Origin: Kalaharituber pfeilii
Taxonomy: Eukaryota > Ascomycota > Pezizomycetes > Pezizales > Pezizaceae
Length of the DNA stretch: 64,000 nucleotides
Direction of reading: 5' to 3'
NCBI GenBank assembly: GCA_015179045.1
Contig: WHUZ01000006.1
Coordinates: forward strand, 62,001 to 126,000
The translations under genes and the position numbers were made by a program. Below the pieces are notes generated by a model. That model worked only from the letters and a program-made list of their open reading frames with translations, made no database searches and was not told where the DNA came from. Below, one piece after another: positions 11,132 to 22,313 of this stretch. Position 1 is the first letter of the stretch; the number at the start of each line of letters is the position of its first letter.

Positions 11132-12172
11132 ATGGCCGCCTCCGTGCCCGACTCCAACTCCAACCCTAACTCCAATCCCCAAAACCCCACCACACTCAAT
11201 GACGGCGACGAACGCAATCCCGTCGCGCACACGGACGTAAGCGTGAGCGGGCACGATTACGCGAGTGCACGCGACCGGGTTGCCCTCCTTGCCCGCATAC
11301 AATACCTCGAATCCGCACTCCGGGAAGCCAACGCCGAACTCGCCCGTCTTGGGCGCTCTGCCACCACTCCAACCATCCCGAGCCCTGTCCCCGAGCTCCC
11401 TCCCCCAGACCTCTCCGCTACCCTCCCCTCGCACCTCCTACTCCTGCTCGCAGACTCGGCCCTCCCTCTCGGCTCCTTCGCTTTCTCGTCAGGCCTCGAG
11501 TCTTACCTGTACCACTTACACCCCACAGTCACCACCGCTCACCATCACCAGTCCCGGCTCGCTAGCGGTGGCACCGCCTCGCCCACCGCGCTCCTCCGTC
11601 GCTTTCTCAGCCTCTCCCTCACCTCCCTCGCAACCACCACCCTCCCCTTCCTCGTCGCCGCGTATCAATTCGCCAGCACAACAACCCCCTCAGCAATCTT
11701 TCCCCCGTACCTCGACGACGCCTTCGACTCCACCACCACCTGCCCAGTCCTTCGCCGCTCCTCCACCACCCAAGGCAAAGCCCTTCTCGCCCTCTTCCGC
11801 AAGTCCCTTCTCCCGTCTTTGTCCCCCCACTCCCCCCCGGCCCTGCAGCTCCCATACTCCCACTACCCCATCGCATACCCCCTTGTCTGCTCCTTCTGCT
11901 CTCTCACGCTCCATCAAACCGCCCATCTCTTCGTTCTCGCTCACCTCAAGTCCCTTCTCTCCGCCGCCGTCCGCCTGAACTTGATAGGCCCGTACGTCGC
12001 GCAGGCCATGCTTGCCGCACATGAAACTCAGGAAGCTATGCAGAGAGCGATGCAGACAGGCCTGGAGATGGGGCTAAAGGGCGGGTGGGAGGAGGCAGGG
12101 CAGATGGTGCCGACGCTGGACCTGTATCAGGGAAGGCATGAGTTGTTGTATTCGAGAGTGTTTAATTCGTAG
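11132..12172 (+). CDS. Urease accessory protein UreF
   Basis: UreF acts with UreD and UreG to load nickel into urease. The single-exon frame of 346 aa carries the UreF N-terminal signature LLLLLADSALPLGSFAFSSG followed by LESYL, and ends with the family tail PTLDLYQGRHELLYSRVFNS. Between these lie the expected helical segments (LVAAYQFA, YPIAYPLVCSF, HLKSLLSAAVRLNLIGPY). About 115 residues precede the UreF core; residues about 49-74 form a possible coiled coil (RVALLARIQYLESALREANA). Fungal UreF proteins often have such extensions. Codons are strongly C-rich at third positions. The start at 11132 follows a CG-rich leader; a later start cannot be excluded. Convergent with the DnaJ gene. Confidence 0.93.
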   Translation: MAASVPDSNSNPNSNPQNPTTLNDGDERNPVAHTDVSVSGHDYASARDRVALLARIQYLESALREANAELARLGRSATTPTIPSPVPELPPPDLSATLPSHLLLLLADSALPLGSFAFSSGLESYLYHLHPTVTTAHHHQSRLASGGTASPTALLRRFLSLSLTSLATTTLPFLVAAYQFASTTTPSAIFPPYLDDAFDSTTTCPVLRRSSTTQGKALLALFRKSLLPSLSPHSPPALQLPYSHYPIAYPLVCSFCSLTLHQTAHLFVLAHLKSLLSAAVRLNLIGPYVAQAMLAAHETQEAMQRAMQTGLEMGLKGGWEEAGQMVPTLDLYQGRHELLYSRVFNS

Positions 12173-12877
12173 GGGGTGTTGCGGGAGTGGGAAGGAAACG
12201 GAGTATGGGGTATGTGGGAAAAGTGAATATTTACATTATAGACTGGACTGGACGGTGATTGCATTTAGATACCCTACAATAAGTATATGATACATTTTTA
12301 GCACGTCTGTAACATTACTTGTATTCTTCAAGCTTTTAGTCACTCCACATCGTCTCACCTACTCTCAATATCAACATACTTATAGGACAGGAATGGGTAA
12401 CAGTAGCCCCTTCAGATTGAAAAATAACATTTTATCTTCATCTCATAATCATAGACCCACTATTCCCAAAAATGAAACAATAACATGCACAAACTAAATA
12501 ATAAAGCATTAGACATATGCAGACAAAAAAAGATTGGAATGCCACATCAAATGAGAAAAAGAATTAAAAAAAATAAAACTGAGTACTCTTTGTTCATTGC
12601 CGTCCGAGTAAACCCGCCGTGATATGTAACCAAAAAGAAAGAAAACACTTCAACCGAGCGGCTAATTCCACATACGTACGTACGAGTTGAGACTTAATCA
12701 ACAAGAACAAATGAGAAGGCAGAGCAAGGCACAAAACTACGCCCAAGAAAGAACAGCCCATGAGGAATAAAGAAAAAAAAGCACAAGACCCATGCATGAG
12801 GAACCGCAATATAGGATAGGAATGTTTGTAGGAAAAGAAAAAACGTCGTCCCGATGCACATCTTTTCAGATAACAAT
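12173..12877. other. Convergent intergenic region UreF/DnaJ
   Basis: AT-rich 3' flanks of two convergent genes. No coding signal seen. Confidence 0.6.
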
Positions 12878-14638
12878 CTATGGTAGGATCTCCTTAAGCT
12901 TCTGCTTCTGCTCAGCAGTCAAGGACGTTGGGTAGACAATCTGTAACATGGTCAGTGTACAATGTTAACTATATAATATTATAGGACGGAGCATACATTT
13001 GCCCTGACAATCAAGTCACCCCTTTGGGATGGATTCTTGGAGAGGACCATTCCTTGGTCGGGGAATACCTCTTGCCATTTATCCGATGTTGGCCCGGCAT
13101 GCCGAACGGTCAGCTGTTTCCCGTCTATGGTATCGATTTTGCGGGACCAGCCGACAAGTGCATCTTTAAGCGGAATGGAGACTGTTGTGATGAGGTTGTC
13201 GCCCTCACGCACGAACCGCTCATGCGGTTTCTGTCATAATGAAGTCAGCATGCATAATATACTCTAATGCATATGTACGGAAAGTGCCTCACCTCCTCAA
13301 TAATGAAGTGCAAATCTTGCTTTGTCCCGTCGATTTCATCACCGACACCCTTAAACTTGAATTTGGAGCCGGGCTTCATTCCGGGCTTAACATTGATTTC
13401 AAGTTCCTTGTCTTCCCTCTGAATCTTTCCGGCCTCATCGAACGTTTTCCGTTTGACCCTGAGCTTTTTCTTTGTTCCGTGGAAAATTCTAAAGAGAGCG
13501 TGTTAGCGTTGTGCCCAACCGGTCCTCCGAATCATGCCGACTCACTCTTCCAGGGTGAACGCAATTGGCTTTTCGACTACCGTGGTCTCCGGGGTCTTAC
13601 TCCTTCCATTAGGTGGCTCACGTCTGCTCCGGCTGCTGCTGTACGATGATGGGCCATGCCCACCTAATGGACTGGAACTGAAACCAAAATCGAAGTCGAA
13701 GCCATCAAGTCCCGCTCCAAGACCTTCCTGTCGGGCAAACTGTTCGAAGATGCTTGTCGGGTTGCCGGGCATGAAGCTCGGCATCCCTCCATAACCAAAC
13801 GTGCTCGTTCTGGTTCCACCTGTTGAGAAGCCACCACCAGGGAATGTTTGGTTTCTCATGAATTGAGGGATACCTCCTGGACCGCCAGGGCTTGGTGGAG
13901 GCGGGGATGTGCCTCCACGTAGGAGATATTCCAAGCCAAACTGATCGTAAATTTTTCGCTTTTCAGGATCGCTTAGAATTTCGTAAGCTGTAGAAAGAAT
14001 CGCGCGTTCGTCAGCTAATTGTTGCCACTAATTACAACTACAGCGGATATGTACGGTTTCTGCACCGACCTTGGGATATCTCTGTTAAAACGGAAAATAC
14101 ATCGTTAGCTCATGAGTTCTTAAACCCCCATAGTGACAGTCAGGCGATGTAAGGTTACTATGACTTGACATCCATGTTTGGTCCTGAGTCTTCAGGAGCT
14201 TCACACTTTCGTCCAACATCCCATCCCATCAGGGCGATTCAACACGAAGCCAAATCTTTTGTAACCCCACAGCTCCGAGTAACAGAACAAGGGCGTATGT
14301 GTACAGCGGGTAGAAGGCTTCACAAACCTCTGAACTTCTCTGCGGCTGCTTTATCATCTTTGGAAACTTTATCAGGGTGTGTCTGTGGCTCCAAGTATCA
14401 GTACCAAGCTCGTGATTAAAGTCGCTCTTACTGAGCAGCTTTGAATGGCGGCCGTCACTGTAGAAATACCTTCAAAGCTCCCTTTCTGTAGTTGACCGCT
14501 GTTAGCTCAGAGTTCGTCAAACCAAATACAACGATAAGAGCTGTACGAATATACTAACCTGTATGCCTTCTTGATGTCTTCGACTGTTGCGTCGGGCTTG
14601 ATGCCTAACACGTCGTATAGCTTTGTTTCGCGAACCAT
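12878..14638 (-). CDS. DnaJ/Hsp40 class B co-chaperone (Sis1/DNAJB type)
   Basis: J-domain co-chaperone that stimulates Hsp70 ATPase and delivers clients. Eight exons fit by phase: 14638-14559, 14485-14470, 14382-14328, 14081-14070, 13987-13546, 13488-13293, 13230-12997 and 12940-12878, giving 365 aa. The J domain starts [18 protein letters not shown], has the HPD motif (THPDK) and continues with [31 protein letters not shown] Gly/Phe-rich region follows ([17 protein letters not shown]). No CxxCxGxG zinc repeats are present, so it is class B. The C-terminal domains are clear: [64 protein letters not shown]. Exons 2 and 4 are only 16 and 12 nt long, so automated predictions may truncate the J domain. 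Confidence 0.93.
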
Positions 14639-16896
14639 TGTCTTTCAGTGCTGTATGGAATGGTGCTTTCTAGTGAGTGCAAATGTGTAAGAGAGAAGGA
14701 TAATCCCTAAAAACACTGAATCTAGATGCGAGTCAATGAGTCGCTTGCCAGTATGGGAACAAGAAGCATTGCATTGGGAAGGGGGGGAGGAAAAAAGTAA
14801 TAGTCAGGGAGGCTGTATGGGGTATGGCAGGTGCTGCTAGATGTGACCCTATGATGGCATTGTGATCAGAGTGGTGTGGGCGTGCGGGGGGCGGGGGGGG
14901 GGGGGGGGGGGGGGGAGACGGGAGGGGGGTATAAACCAGGGGACGGGGGGGAGGGTGGGAAAGCGGCACAGCAACCTACATTTTAGAACAGAACGTTTTG
15001 CCCGCTGCCCGTCGCTCCGAGTGTCGCGAGATCGAGAAGCGGAAAAGGTACAAATAAGGCGTGGGAAGGGAGGAGGTGGACGACTTCTCGAATGCGGGTG
15101 CGCAGGTGGAAGTGTCGAGAAGGATCGCGGTACTGGGGCTCAGGGCGCTGAGCACTCGCTCGCCCGCCCTGCTATTAGCGACTACGCAAGCAGGCGGGTG
15201 CCAGCGAACAGGTGATTGCGATGGCAAGGTGTGGATGCGGTGGGAGCTGGGAGGGCGCCAGGAATGGCCGGCGGTGGCTCTGCTGCGCAGCCCGCAGAGC
15301 ACAGCAGGGCGCCGGGCGCACCTAGACTTGCAGTGCAGCGCAGCGCAGCAAGCGGCAGGCTGTCGAGTGGGACGCTGGCGGTCCCTCCCATCGTCGCATG
15401 CGCGCCAAAAGTACAGACGACGGATATCCAGCACAACATTGACCGCCACAAGATAAAAATATAGTTCATTGGTAGAGTAACACGAACATCTCTCTCACAG
15501 AAAGAAAGGGGAAGAAAAAGACGGAAATGTTCTCATAAATGCTCGTCGTGCTCAGGTAATGATGTCAAGCAGCTCATTTCCCTTATCCCCAACTGGAATT
15601 CGCCGCAAACGTCTCAAAAACCTCAGAAACTCTCTCAGTATTCCAAATCCACAAATTCGTAAAAGTAAAAACAAAGAAAAATAGTCTACCAAGTAAAAGC
15701 CTCCGTGATGGGAGTTTCGCCGGGCACAAAACTTGCGTTCCACATCCTGATTAGGCCCTAACAGATACTCACATATCCGGAGCACTTGGGCAGAGCATCA
15801 ACCAGGCTCTGCCTATACATGCAGTCAAGAATGGAGATATCCTTCATCCGTCGATTCTTGTCTCCTTTCATTTGCAGAAACAATTGCAAAGAAACTGTTT
15901 AGTCACTTCAAATATATCTGATCATTTGCCATCCACGATTGTCTCAAGAAACACCACCACCTCTACGTCGGATCGATCCTATTTCATAAGCATGTGGGCT
16001 TGGCTACAGCAAGGCGAAAGAAGCTACCAGAACATTCGCCGAGGTCCATAAAGAAAAGTCGCCGCTTTATTGCACAATAGCCAGTGCTGTGGTGACTAGC
16101 TGCTATGATTAAGTAGGATACACAGCCTACTGGAAATTATGTTTTTATTTACATCTTAAACTGTTTATTCACCAAACCAACATAGAGAGATCTAGATGGA
16201 TGCACAGGGCTATATCATATCCGTCAACAAGGGACCATTGATGTTCCTCTGTATGATCTAATGGAATCGTAAGATCGTCGTCAAGCAAACCTGCAAAGCT
16301 ACTTGTGACGACATATGCATAAAGTATTCTACACCGATGAATTTACGGCAAACCGTGCGCTTGCGGGGGGAAAAAGCGCTCAAAGAAGCAGAGAGCCCTG
16401 AATTGAGAAACCGTCCAACCAAAAATAAAGACGTGTGGCAAGCTATGAAAAATAAACTAAATCAGCTCGTAAAATGATAAACAAACCCAGCTAGTACTCC
16501 CTCGCACCATTGCAGACTACCCTACGTATACATTCCTCAGTTTATCGCATAAGGAAGCATAAACGATTAAGCAAAAGAAGCTTTGTAACAATTGGAAATG
16601 ACCAGAGAGAACAAGAAGGGGATTGACAAGCAAACAAACAGAAATTGGCAGCATCAGAAACCAAAGGGAATTCGAAACATACAAGAAAACACCAGTAAAA
16701 AAAGCTATTTAGAGTACAAGAATGCACTACCAACGAGCCAGTATAACAAGTGATAAGACTGAAAAGAAGCATAAACCCAGAATTGCACCGTAACGGTAGA
16801 AAGAAAGAATCGTGAATGCCACCAGAAAACCCCGTGCCGCATGCTCAAATTGTCGTAAAGAAACATTTTTCTATTTTGGCCCTACGAAACTGTTTA
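14639..16896. other. Gene-free region upstream of the DnaJ gene
   Basis: Holds a 23-nt G-run (14893-14915) and GC-rich sequence to about 15450 with overlapping spurious frames, then AT-rich sequence to the 3' end of RFX. No family motif recognised. Confidence 0.55.
14893..14915. repeat. Poly-G tract of 23 nt
   Basis: Uninterrupted G-run with further G-runs on both sides. Confidence 0.9.
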
Positions 16897-19325
16897 TCAC
16901 CTTCCCGTGCCCATCTTTTCCGTATCTTCATTGTTGCCAAAAACCTCTTCTCGTAATGAAACACCGCTGTCATCCGGCCCAAGCTCTGATTCACTATTTG
17001 TCCCAGCTCCATCTGCAACGCCTTGGTGACCATTTGCAAGTGAAGGTGATTTTGCAGGCGGTTCTTCCCCATGCCTCAGAAAACCTCCTCGCTCGGCAGT
17101 CCATGCTATCCATTCATCTATCCAGCAACGAACAACCCACCAACCCCCAAACGACTCCCCACCAGCCATGGTCATGTCCCGCAATGCAGCTGAAGCAACA
17201 GCACCGACACTGAGAAGGAATAATCTAGGTGAAACTTGCGGAAAGCGATGAGGTAACTGTGCAAGGAACTGCGTCCATCGATCAAGAACACTCTCGGTAG
17301 TTGCCAATGATTCATCATCCTCGGCGCCAGGTGATGGGGTTGCATCCCGCTGGTTTGGGCCCTCAGGTTGAGGTTGTAATAGATTGATGATTTCATCTTC
17401 AAGAATTCGCTGGACAGCAGCAGCGCTACAGGGCACCTCTCGGTCAACAATAGCCTTGCAATTGACATATTTCCGCCAGTCTTGACGCATTAGTGTACGG
17501 TCTGGGGAATGAACAAGAATTCTTGCTGCAGCATGTGCGGCTTCATTCACCCGTAGCAGCCTCTCTAGTAAGCTCGAAAATATAGCTGAAGGTTCAACTT
17601 TGGCTTCTATGACATGAGGAGGCATATTTGCAAACGCTGTAGAAATGTGTGATGTTAAACTTGCTGAGAATTGCCTGAGAGCAGACATCACCGCTGCAGG
17701 GACAACTTGTAGGGCAAGAGGTGACAATAATTCAATCATGTGCTACTCGACAGCTGGTTAGCATATATATATATATATATAAATGTTGTGGGAAGGAGTC
17801 TCCAGGCTCGGGGTTGAACCTTATAAGTAGCCCAATCAGACTCTCTTATCCATAGTGCTATTGAAGGTTCGGCAAACAGCTTTTGCACAGGGGCAGTCAA
17901 CGTTCCTTGGAAGGAAACAAATAAGCCAAAAAATTGTTTCAGGCGCATATATCGTACACACTCTACTAAGGAAGTACAATGTGATCGATATATTGCGGCA
18001 AGAGAAGCAGCAACGTCAAGGTCAATATCTGGAGGTGCATAAGGGGAAATGTCAGGTAATATTATGTGCTTTGGGGGGGCGACTGGCTCATCAATATCAT
18101 AAGGAGGGAAGTAGATATCATATTGTAGAAATCGAGCAACAGAGGAAATATCGGAAGGACGAGAGGACGGAGAAGTAGAAGTATGACCGTTAAGAATTGA
18201 ATTCGATGAGAAGAAGTTATCGATGGGTAGCCTTGTGCCATTATTCGTGCTGTTGCTCTCAAAGCCAGTTAGTTTATGGCAAGCCAGAGAGATTATGGGA
18301 GGGGGTTAACACGTGCAGGTGATCCTCCACATTCATCTGTGGAGGTGGCTCTGACCCAGACGCAGAGCCCTGAGACACTTTCGGTGCCGGTGAGGCAGGG
18401 TCTCCTTTCAGCTTGATGCCACAATAATGATATTTGGAGTGCCCGCGAACCCCCAGCCGGCGAGTTTTTATCTCTGGATACATCAAACGGACAAGCTTGC
18501 CGAACGATGCAGGATTCAGCGGCTTGATACGCTCGTTGGCACACATGCTGACATAGCGAGCATAGACACGGTTTCGAGGGACAGCAATTGTGGTGTCTGC
18601 AGCACGCTCGCAGCTGGTGAGCAGCCATCTCATGCCGAGGATCTGCCTAGCCCGCTCGGCCTTGGGGCCGTTCTCATCCTCTCTGACCCTGGTGGCCAGC
18701 TCCTTGAGCGGGATGTTTTCGTTTTCCGCAGCCAGACGCTTGAGTTCGAGGTCGCTGTCCTCGAACACTGAGCCTCGCTTAGAGGTTGAGGCAGAGGAGG
18801 GGCCCGGCTGGGGCTCGTCCGCGGCCATTGCGGGGTCCATTACCTGCTCGACGGGGAGGGGCTGCTGCTGTGCTGGCTGGGGCGGGGGCTGCTGCTGGGG
18901 CTGCTGCTGGGGCGGGGACTGGGGATGGGGATGGGGATGGGATGGGGATGGGGGTGGGGGTGGGGATGGGGATGGGGCGGGGGCGGGGCGGGGGCGGGAT
19001 GCTGGGGTAGCCCGGGGCGATGTCGTGGTGGAAGGGGGCGGGGACGGGCGTGGCTAAGTGGGGCTCCGGCCCAGCGCTGCCGCCAAGGGCGGGGTCGATG
19101 GGGAAGTCGGCGGCCGCGGGGGGCGCGAGCGAGCGGTCGATCAGCAGCGCGGGGTCGGTGAGGTGGTGGCCGAATGCGTGCAGGTGCTCGTGCGGGACGG
19201 ACTGCTGGCGGACGCCGGCGTGCATGCCGCCGAGGGCGTGCATCGGCGGGGCGGTGGCGGTGGCCGCGTCTGCGGTGGCGGGGCGCGGGCCGGGGGCCCC
19301 CTCATGAGCCGGCTGCTCTCGTCGA
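16897..19325 (-). CDS. RFX-family winged-helix transcription factor (Crt1/cpcR1 type)
   Basis: Fungal RFX proteins bind X-box sites; characterised relatives act in DNA-damage response, morphogenesis or antibiotic synthesis. The DNA-binding domain is clear (18.4-18.7 kb): RWLLTSCE, PRNRVYARYVSMCA, LNPASFGKLVRLMYPEIKTR, RLGVRGHSKYHYCGIKLKG. Downstream exons give the dimerisation region (SLAAIYRSHCTSLVECVRY, FVSFQGTLTAPVQKLF, SDWATYK-HMIELLSPLA) to the stop at 16897. Introns: 17743-17819 (contains an AT repeat), about 18258-18312 (borders approximate), and 18768-18843 (GTAATG donor, CTCAAC branch, CTCAG acceptor). The last joins the DNA-binding exon to a Pro/Ala-rich N-terminal exon in another frame (APPAAADFPIDPALGG). 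That exon starts at about 19325 behind a GCTAAC branch and CCAG acceptor, so the true start lies upstream and is unresolved. Confidence 0.88.
18906..18990. repeat. GGGGAT/GGGGGT-rich coding repeat
   Basis: Imperfect 6-bp repeat on the + strand. On the coding strand it encodes Pro-Ile/Pro-Thr/Pro-Ser dipeptides in the RFX N-terminus. One unit is a base short. Confidence 0.8.
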
Positions 19326-21115
19326 CTGGAGCCCGGTGTTAGCAACGGCCGCCCCTCAGCGCTGCGGTGCACATCGGGGCAGAAACACAGCGGCACGCAA
19401 AACCAACAACGACGGCAAAGACGGGGATGCAAAAGAGGCCCCACCACGCCGCAGCGGGCTGCGGCGCGGGGCGTGGCGGGGCAGAGGGGTGTGTTCACAT
19501 TGGGCAGACGGAGATGGAGACGCTGACGCACCGTGCTCCTCCATGCCTGGCAGAGTGTATCTCTCTGTGCGTGCACGCCGCTGTGCTACTTAATGCCTCG
19601 AATGCGTGTGCGGACGGCGCCTGCCGGCCTCGGGGAATCCTCAGTCCGCCTGATACTCTACGCTTGCGTGTGCCTGCGCTCCCGATACGTAGCGGTCGTT
19701 CCGCTGGGTTTGACGTCGCTAGTTATCGCTGAGGGTCGCTGGAGGGCTGGGGTTGGACTAGCTCGACTGTTCTTTTGTTGTGATCGAGAAGGGGTGTTGT
19801 TGTCAAGGGCGACCCGATTTTGAAGCGCATCCACCAATCAAGCCAGCTCGCTGCGCTGAGTAATTCCGCCGCACGGCAGCCAAGACTCGTCCCGCAGCAT
19901 CTTCGTGCTGACAGCGGCGCAGCGCTGCAGCGAGGGCCTTGCAGATGGGCTTGGCCGCCAAAACGGCGCACCCAGTGGTGCGGCAATGGCTCACGAGGAC
20001 CTCCCCCCCCCCCAACCGCCCCCAGCTCCCGGTTGGCCCCACGATGAGCACAAAACTGATTTGCGACGAGATGTCATGATCAGCGCAACACAGAAACATT
20101 TATTGGTCCCCCATTTCGACTTCTTCAACCCATCATTAACGCCCTTAATGCAGTAACCAGTTTCCATCGCAAGCTAAATAGTAATACATGTACTTGTGCT
20201 ATCAAAAATCCCCAATCCAACGCACAAACCGGTTCAATTACCTTCCCAGCCGTTGCCCAGCACCACTATGGCATCATATCCCACCAACTCCACCAGCAAA
20301 ACCTTGCGATGCATAACCGGTGGTCATGGCTGACGAGGTACCTCCAACTCGAGCGCCTATGCTCTGGGACTGGGACCCTCGAGGAAATCATTAGTCCAAT
20401 TTGGAGTAAATAGAATGTTTGACCCCCTAGCATATGTAGTGTACACATGCGTCAAGAAGATATACAAATGTGATGCAATAAGGTCCTGTTAACTACCACA
20501 TCGGTAGCGCAACTATATACACCATATCTAGATCCAAGGATACTAACAGCTACATAAGCTCCGTGAGTGTCTTTTGTGATGGCTTGTATATGCAGCATCA
20601 CATATGGCAGACAACGAATGCTGAAGTTGATGACAACTTAACGGTTTACACCCACACGTACATCATATATCACAGCTAGCTGAGGAAAACTTTCAATCCT
20701 TGAACTAAGCATCGCTTTCTGGACACAGAGCAAGGGCTGGGGAGTGTAACTGGGCGAAATTAACGATCATCAAAACATGGAAAGGAAGAAGATTTTGGGA
20801 TTTGTAGATGGGGGGATAGTTCAGGGTAACGAAAAGCGAGAGCAATATGCCCCGTTTCCGGACGAGTGCATAAACATATTGCTAGTACTTAACTAGGATG
20901 AGTAATTTCAAACAAAAAAAAATAAGACCAAGCAAAACTAGACCTTCTCCGAATCCCCTTTCAAAACAATCAGCGCCAGTAGTACGATACAGCCTATCTC
21001 ATACGTTTCCACCCTTCCTTCTCACCTCCTCCTCGTCTGTCCAAATCCCGTACTCGTATGCGTCGTCTCACCTCCCCCTCCTCCTGGAGATCTCCCCCCA
21101 CTCCCACTCGCCAGA
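19326..21115. other. Intergenic region between SARAF-like gene and RFX
   Basis: Contains the missing RFX 5' exon and promoter in its left part. The remainder is GC-rich to about 20050 and AT-rich beyond. No other gene supported. Confidence 0.5.
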
Positions 21116-22313
21116 TTATCCCCATACCCACATCTCGGCACTATATATCCCCCCCCCCCTATCCCTTTCCCTCTCCCTCTCCCCTCCGCTAAATCCCCTT
21201 CCCAATAACTGCGCTCCTAACGCTCCCGCCGTAGCCCTGGACCAAAATCCCGGCCTCCATCCTTCTGTTGTCCCTGGCGCCTTGTACGACCCTGGTCCTG
21301 TGCCAGGGTACGGCGGTGGGGGGTCGTACCATCTTCCACCTCCACCACCGCCACCGTCTCCTGGCCAACCACCCCAACCACCCCACCCACTCCCGGCACG
21401 TTCAGCCCCACCACGGACACAAGACATCACTGCCACGGCCACCCACACCACCAAAAACGCTATGACAACGTTCTCGCGAACTTGTTCTCCGGAAGGAATC
21501 CTGTCGACCCGCAGCCCAGGCGGCCCCCGTATACCTCGTACCCGGCGTCCGTGAGCATGAGCCGGTACTCGACACCGCACGAGCCTTTGAGCATGTATGG
21601 GTTGCTTGAGTGTGAGTAGCCCTCGCAGTAGACATCCGTGCTGCCGAGCTACCAGTAGGAAGGAAGGTTGGCAGTGCAGGACGATGTTACACTGGGAGTG
21701 GGGTTCGTTTTGTTAGTTGAGAAAGCTCGTGTATGTATTGGATATTGGGTTATTGGGGTGATTGGATGGATATATGTTGAGTATTCGAGGGAGAAAGGGA
21801 TTACAAACTCGGTATCACCGTAGTCACTGTCCAAATTCTTACCTATCATAACGTCCACCTCGTATAGGCCTTTGGCGTCGCCGCCGACACATTTAAGCTA
21901 TTACAAGAGAAAGGTTAGCTATATTCATCCATTTACAGGCTGCATTAACATAGACATGCCCTCTGCAACCTCCACCAATCCCCTCACGCTTTTCCCCGCT
22001 TCCTATCCCCCGCAAAGCAGCCAAAACAAAGAAAAAGGTGAAAGAAGAAGTGGAAAATATAGGACACAGAAAGCACGTACCTGCGGCACCGGCTTCGTCC
22101 TCCTTCCCCTCGTCATCATCCCATTCCTCAACGTCAGCCTCTGCACCTACGACAGCTTGATCTTTCCTAGGGAACTTCCAGCAGCAACGAGATAAACGGG
22201 TGCGACAAATGCGACTACGAGGATTGCGATGTAGGTGAGGAGCCGGAAGCGGTGGAAAACGGGGACGGGGGGTAGAGGGGACGACGGACGTGCGGGGTGG
22301 TGAGCATGGCATC
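21116..22313 (-). CDS. SARAF-like (TMEM66) ER membrane protein gene, conserved frame interrupted
   Basis: Animal SARAF is an ER protein that dampens store-operated calcium entry; its fungal role is not established. Family blocks in order: hydrophobic N-terminus (YIAILVVAFVAPVYLVAA), VQRLTLRNG, VPQ-LKCVGGDAKGLYEVDV, KNLDSDYGDT-DV, CTANLPSYW, LGSTDVYCEGY, LKGSCGVEYRLMLTDAGYE, membrane segment NVVIAFLVVWVAVAVMSC, Gly-rich PPPPYPGTGPGSY, and WRPGFWSRATAGALGAQL. Introns 21898-22080 and 21692-21808 restore phase. Two TAG codons (22149-22147 and 21651-21649) lie in this frame, and a frame change near 21473-21534 needs either a 62-nt intron with a weak GAG acceptor or a frameshift. No in-frame ATG precedes the signal peptide. 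It may be a pseudogene. Alternatively, both TAGs are acceptors of in-frame introns (22147-22218 and 21649-21804), which would remove conserved sequence. Confidence 0.7.

Noticed and set aside
11265..11978. 237-codon frame overlapping UreF
   Set aside because: Ser/Pro-rich shadow frame of the C-rich UreF coding sequence.
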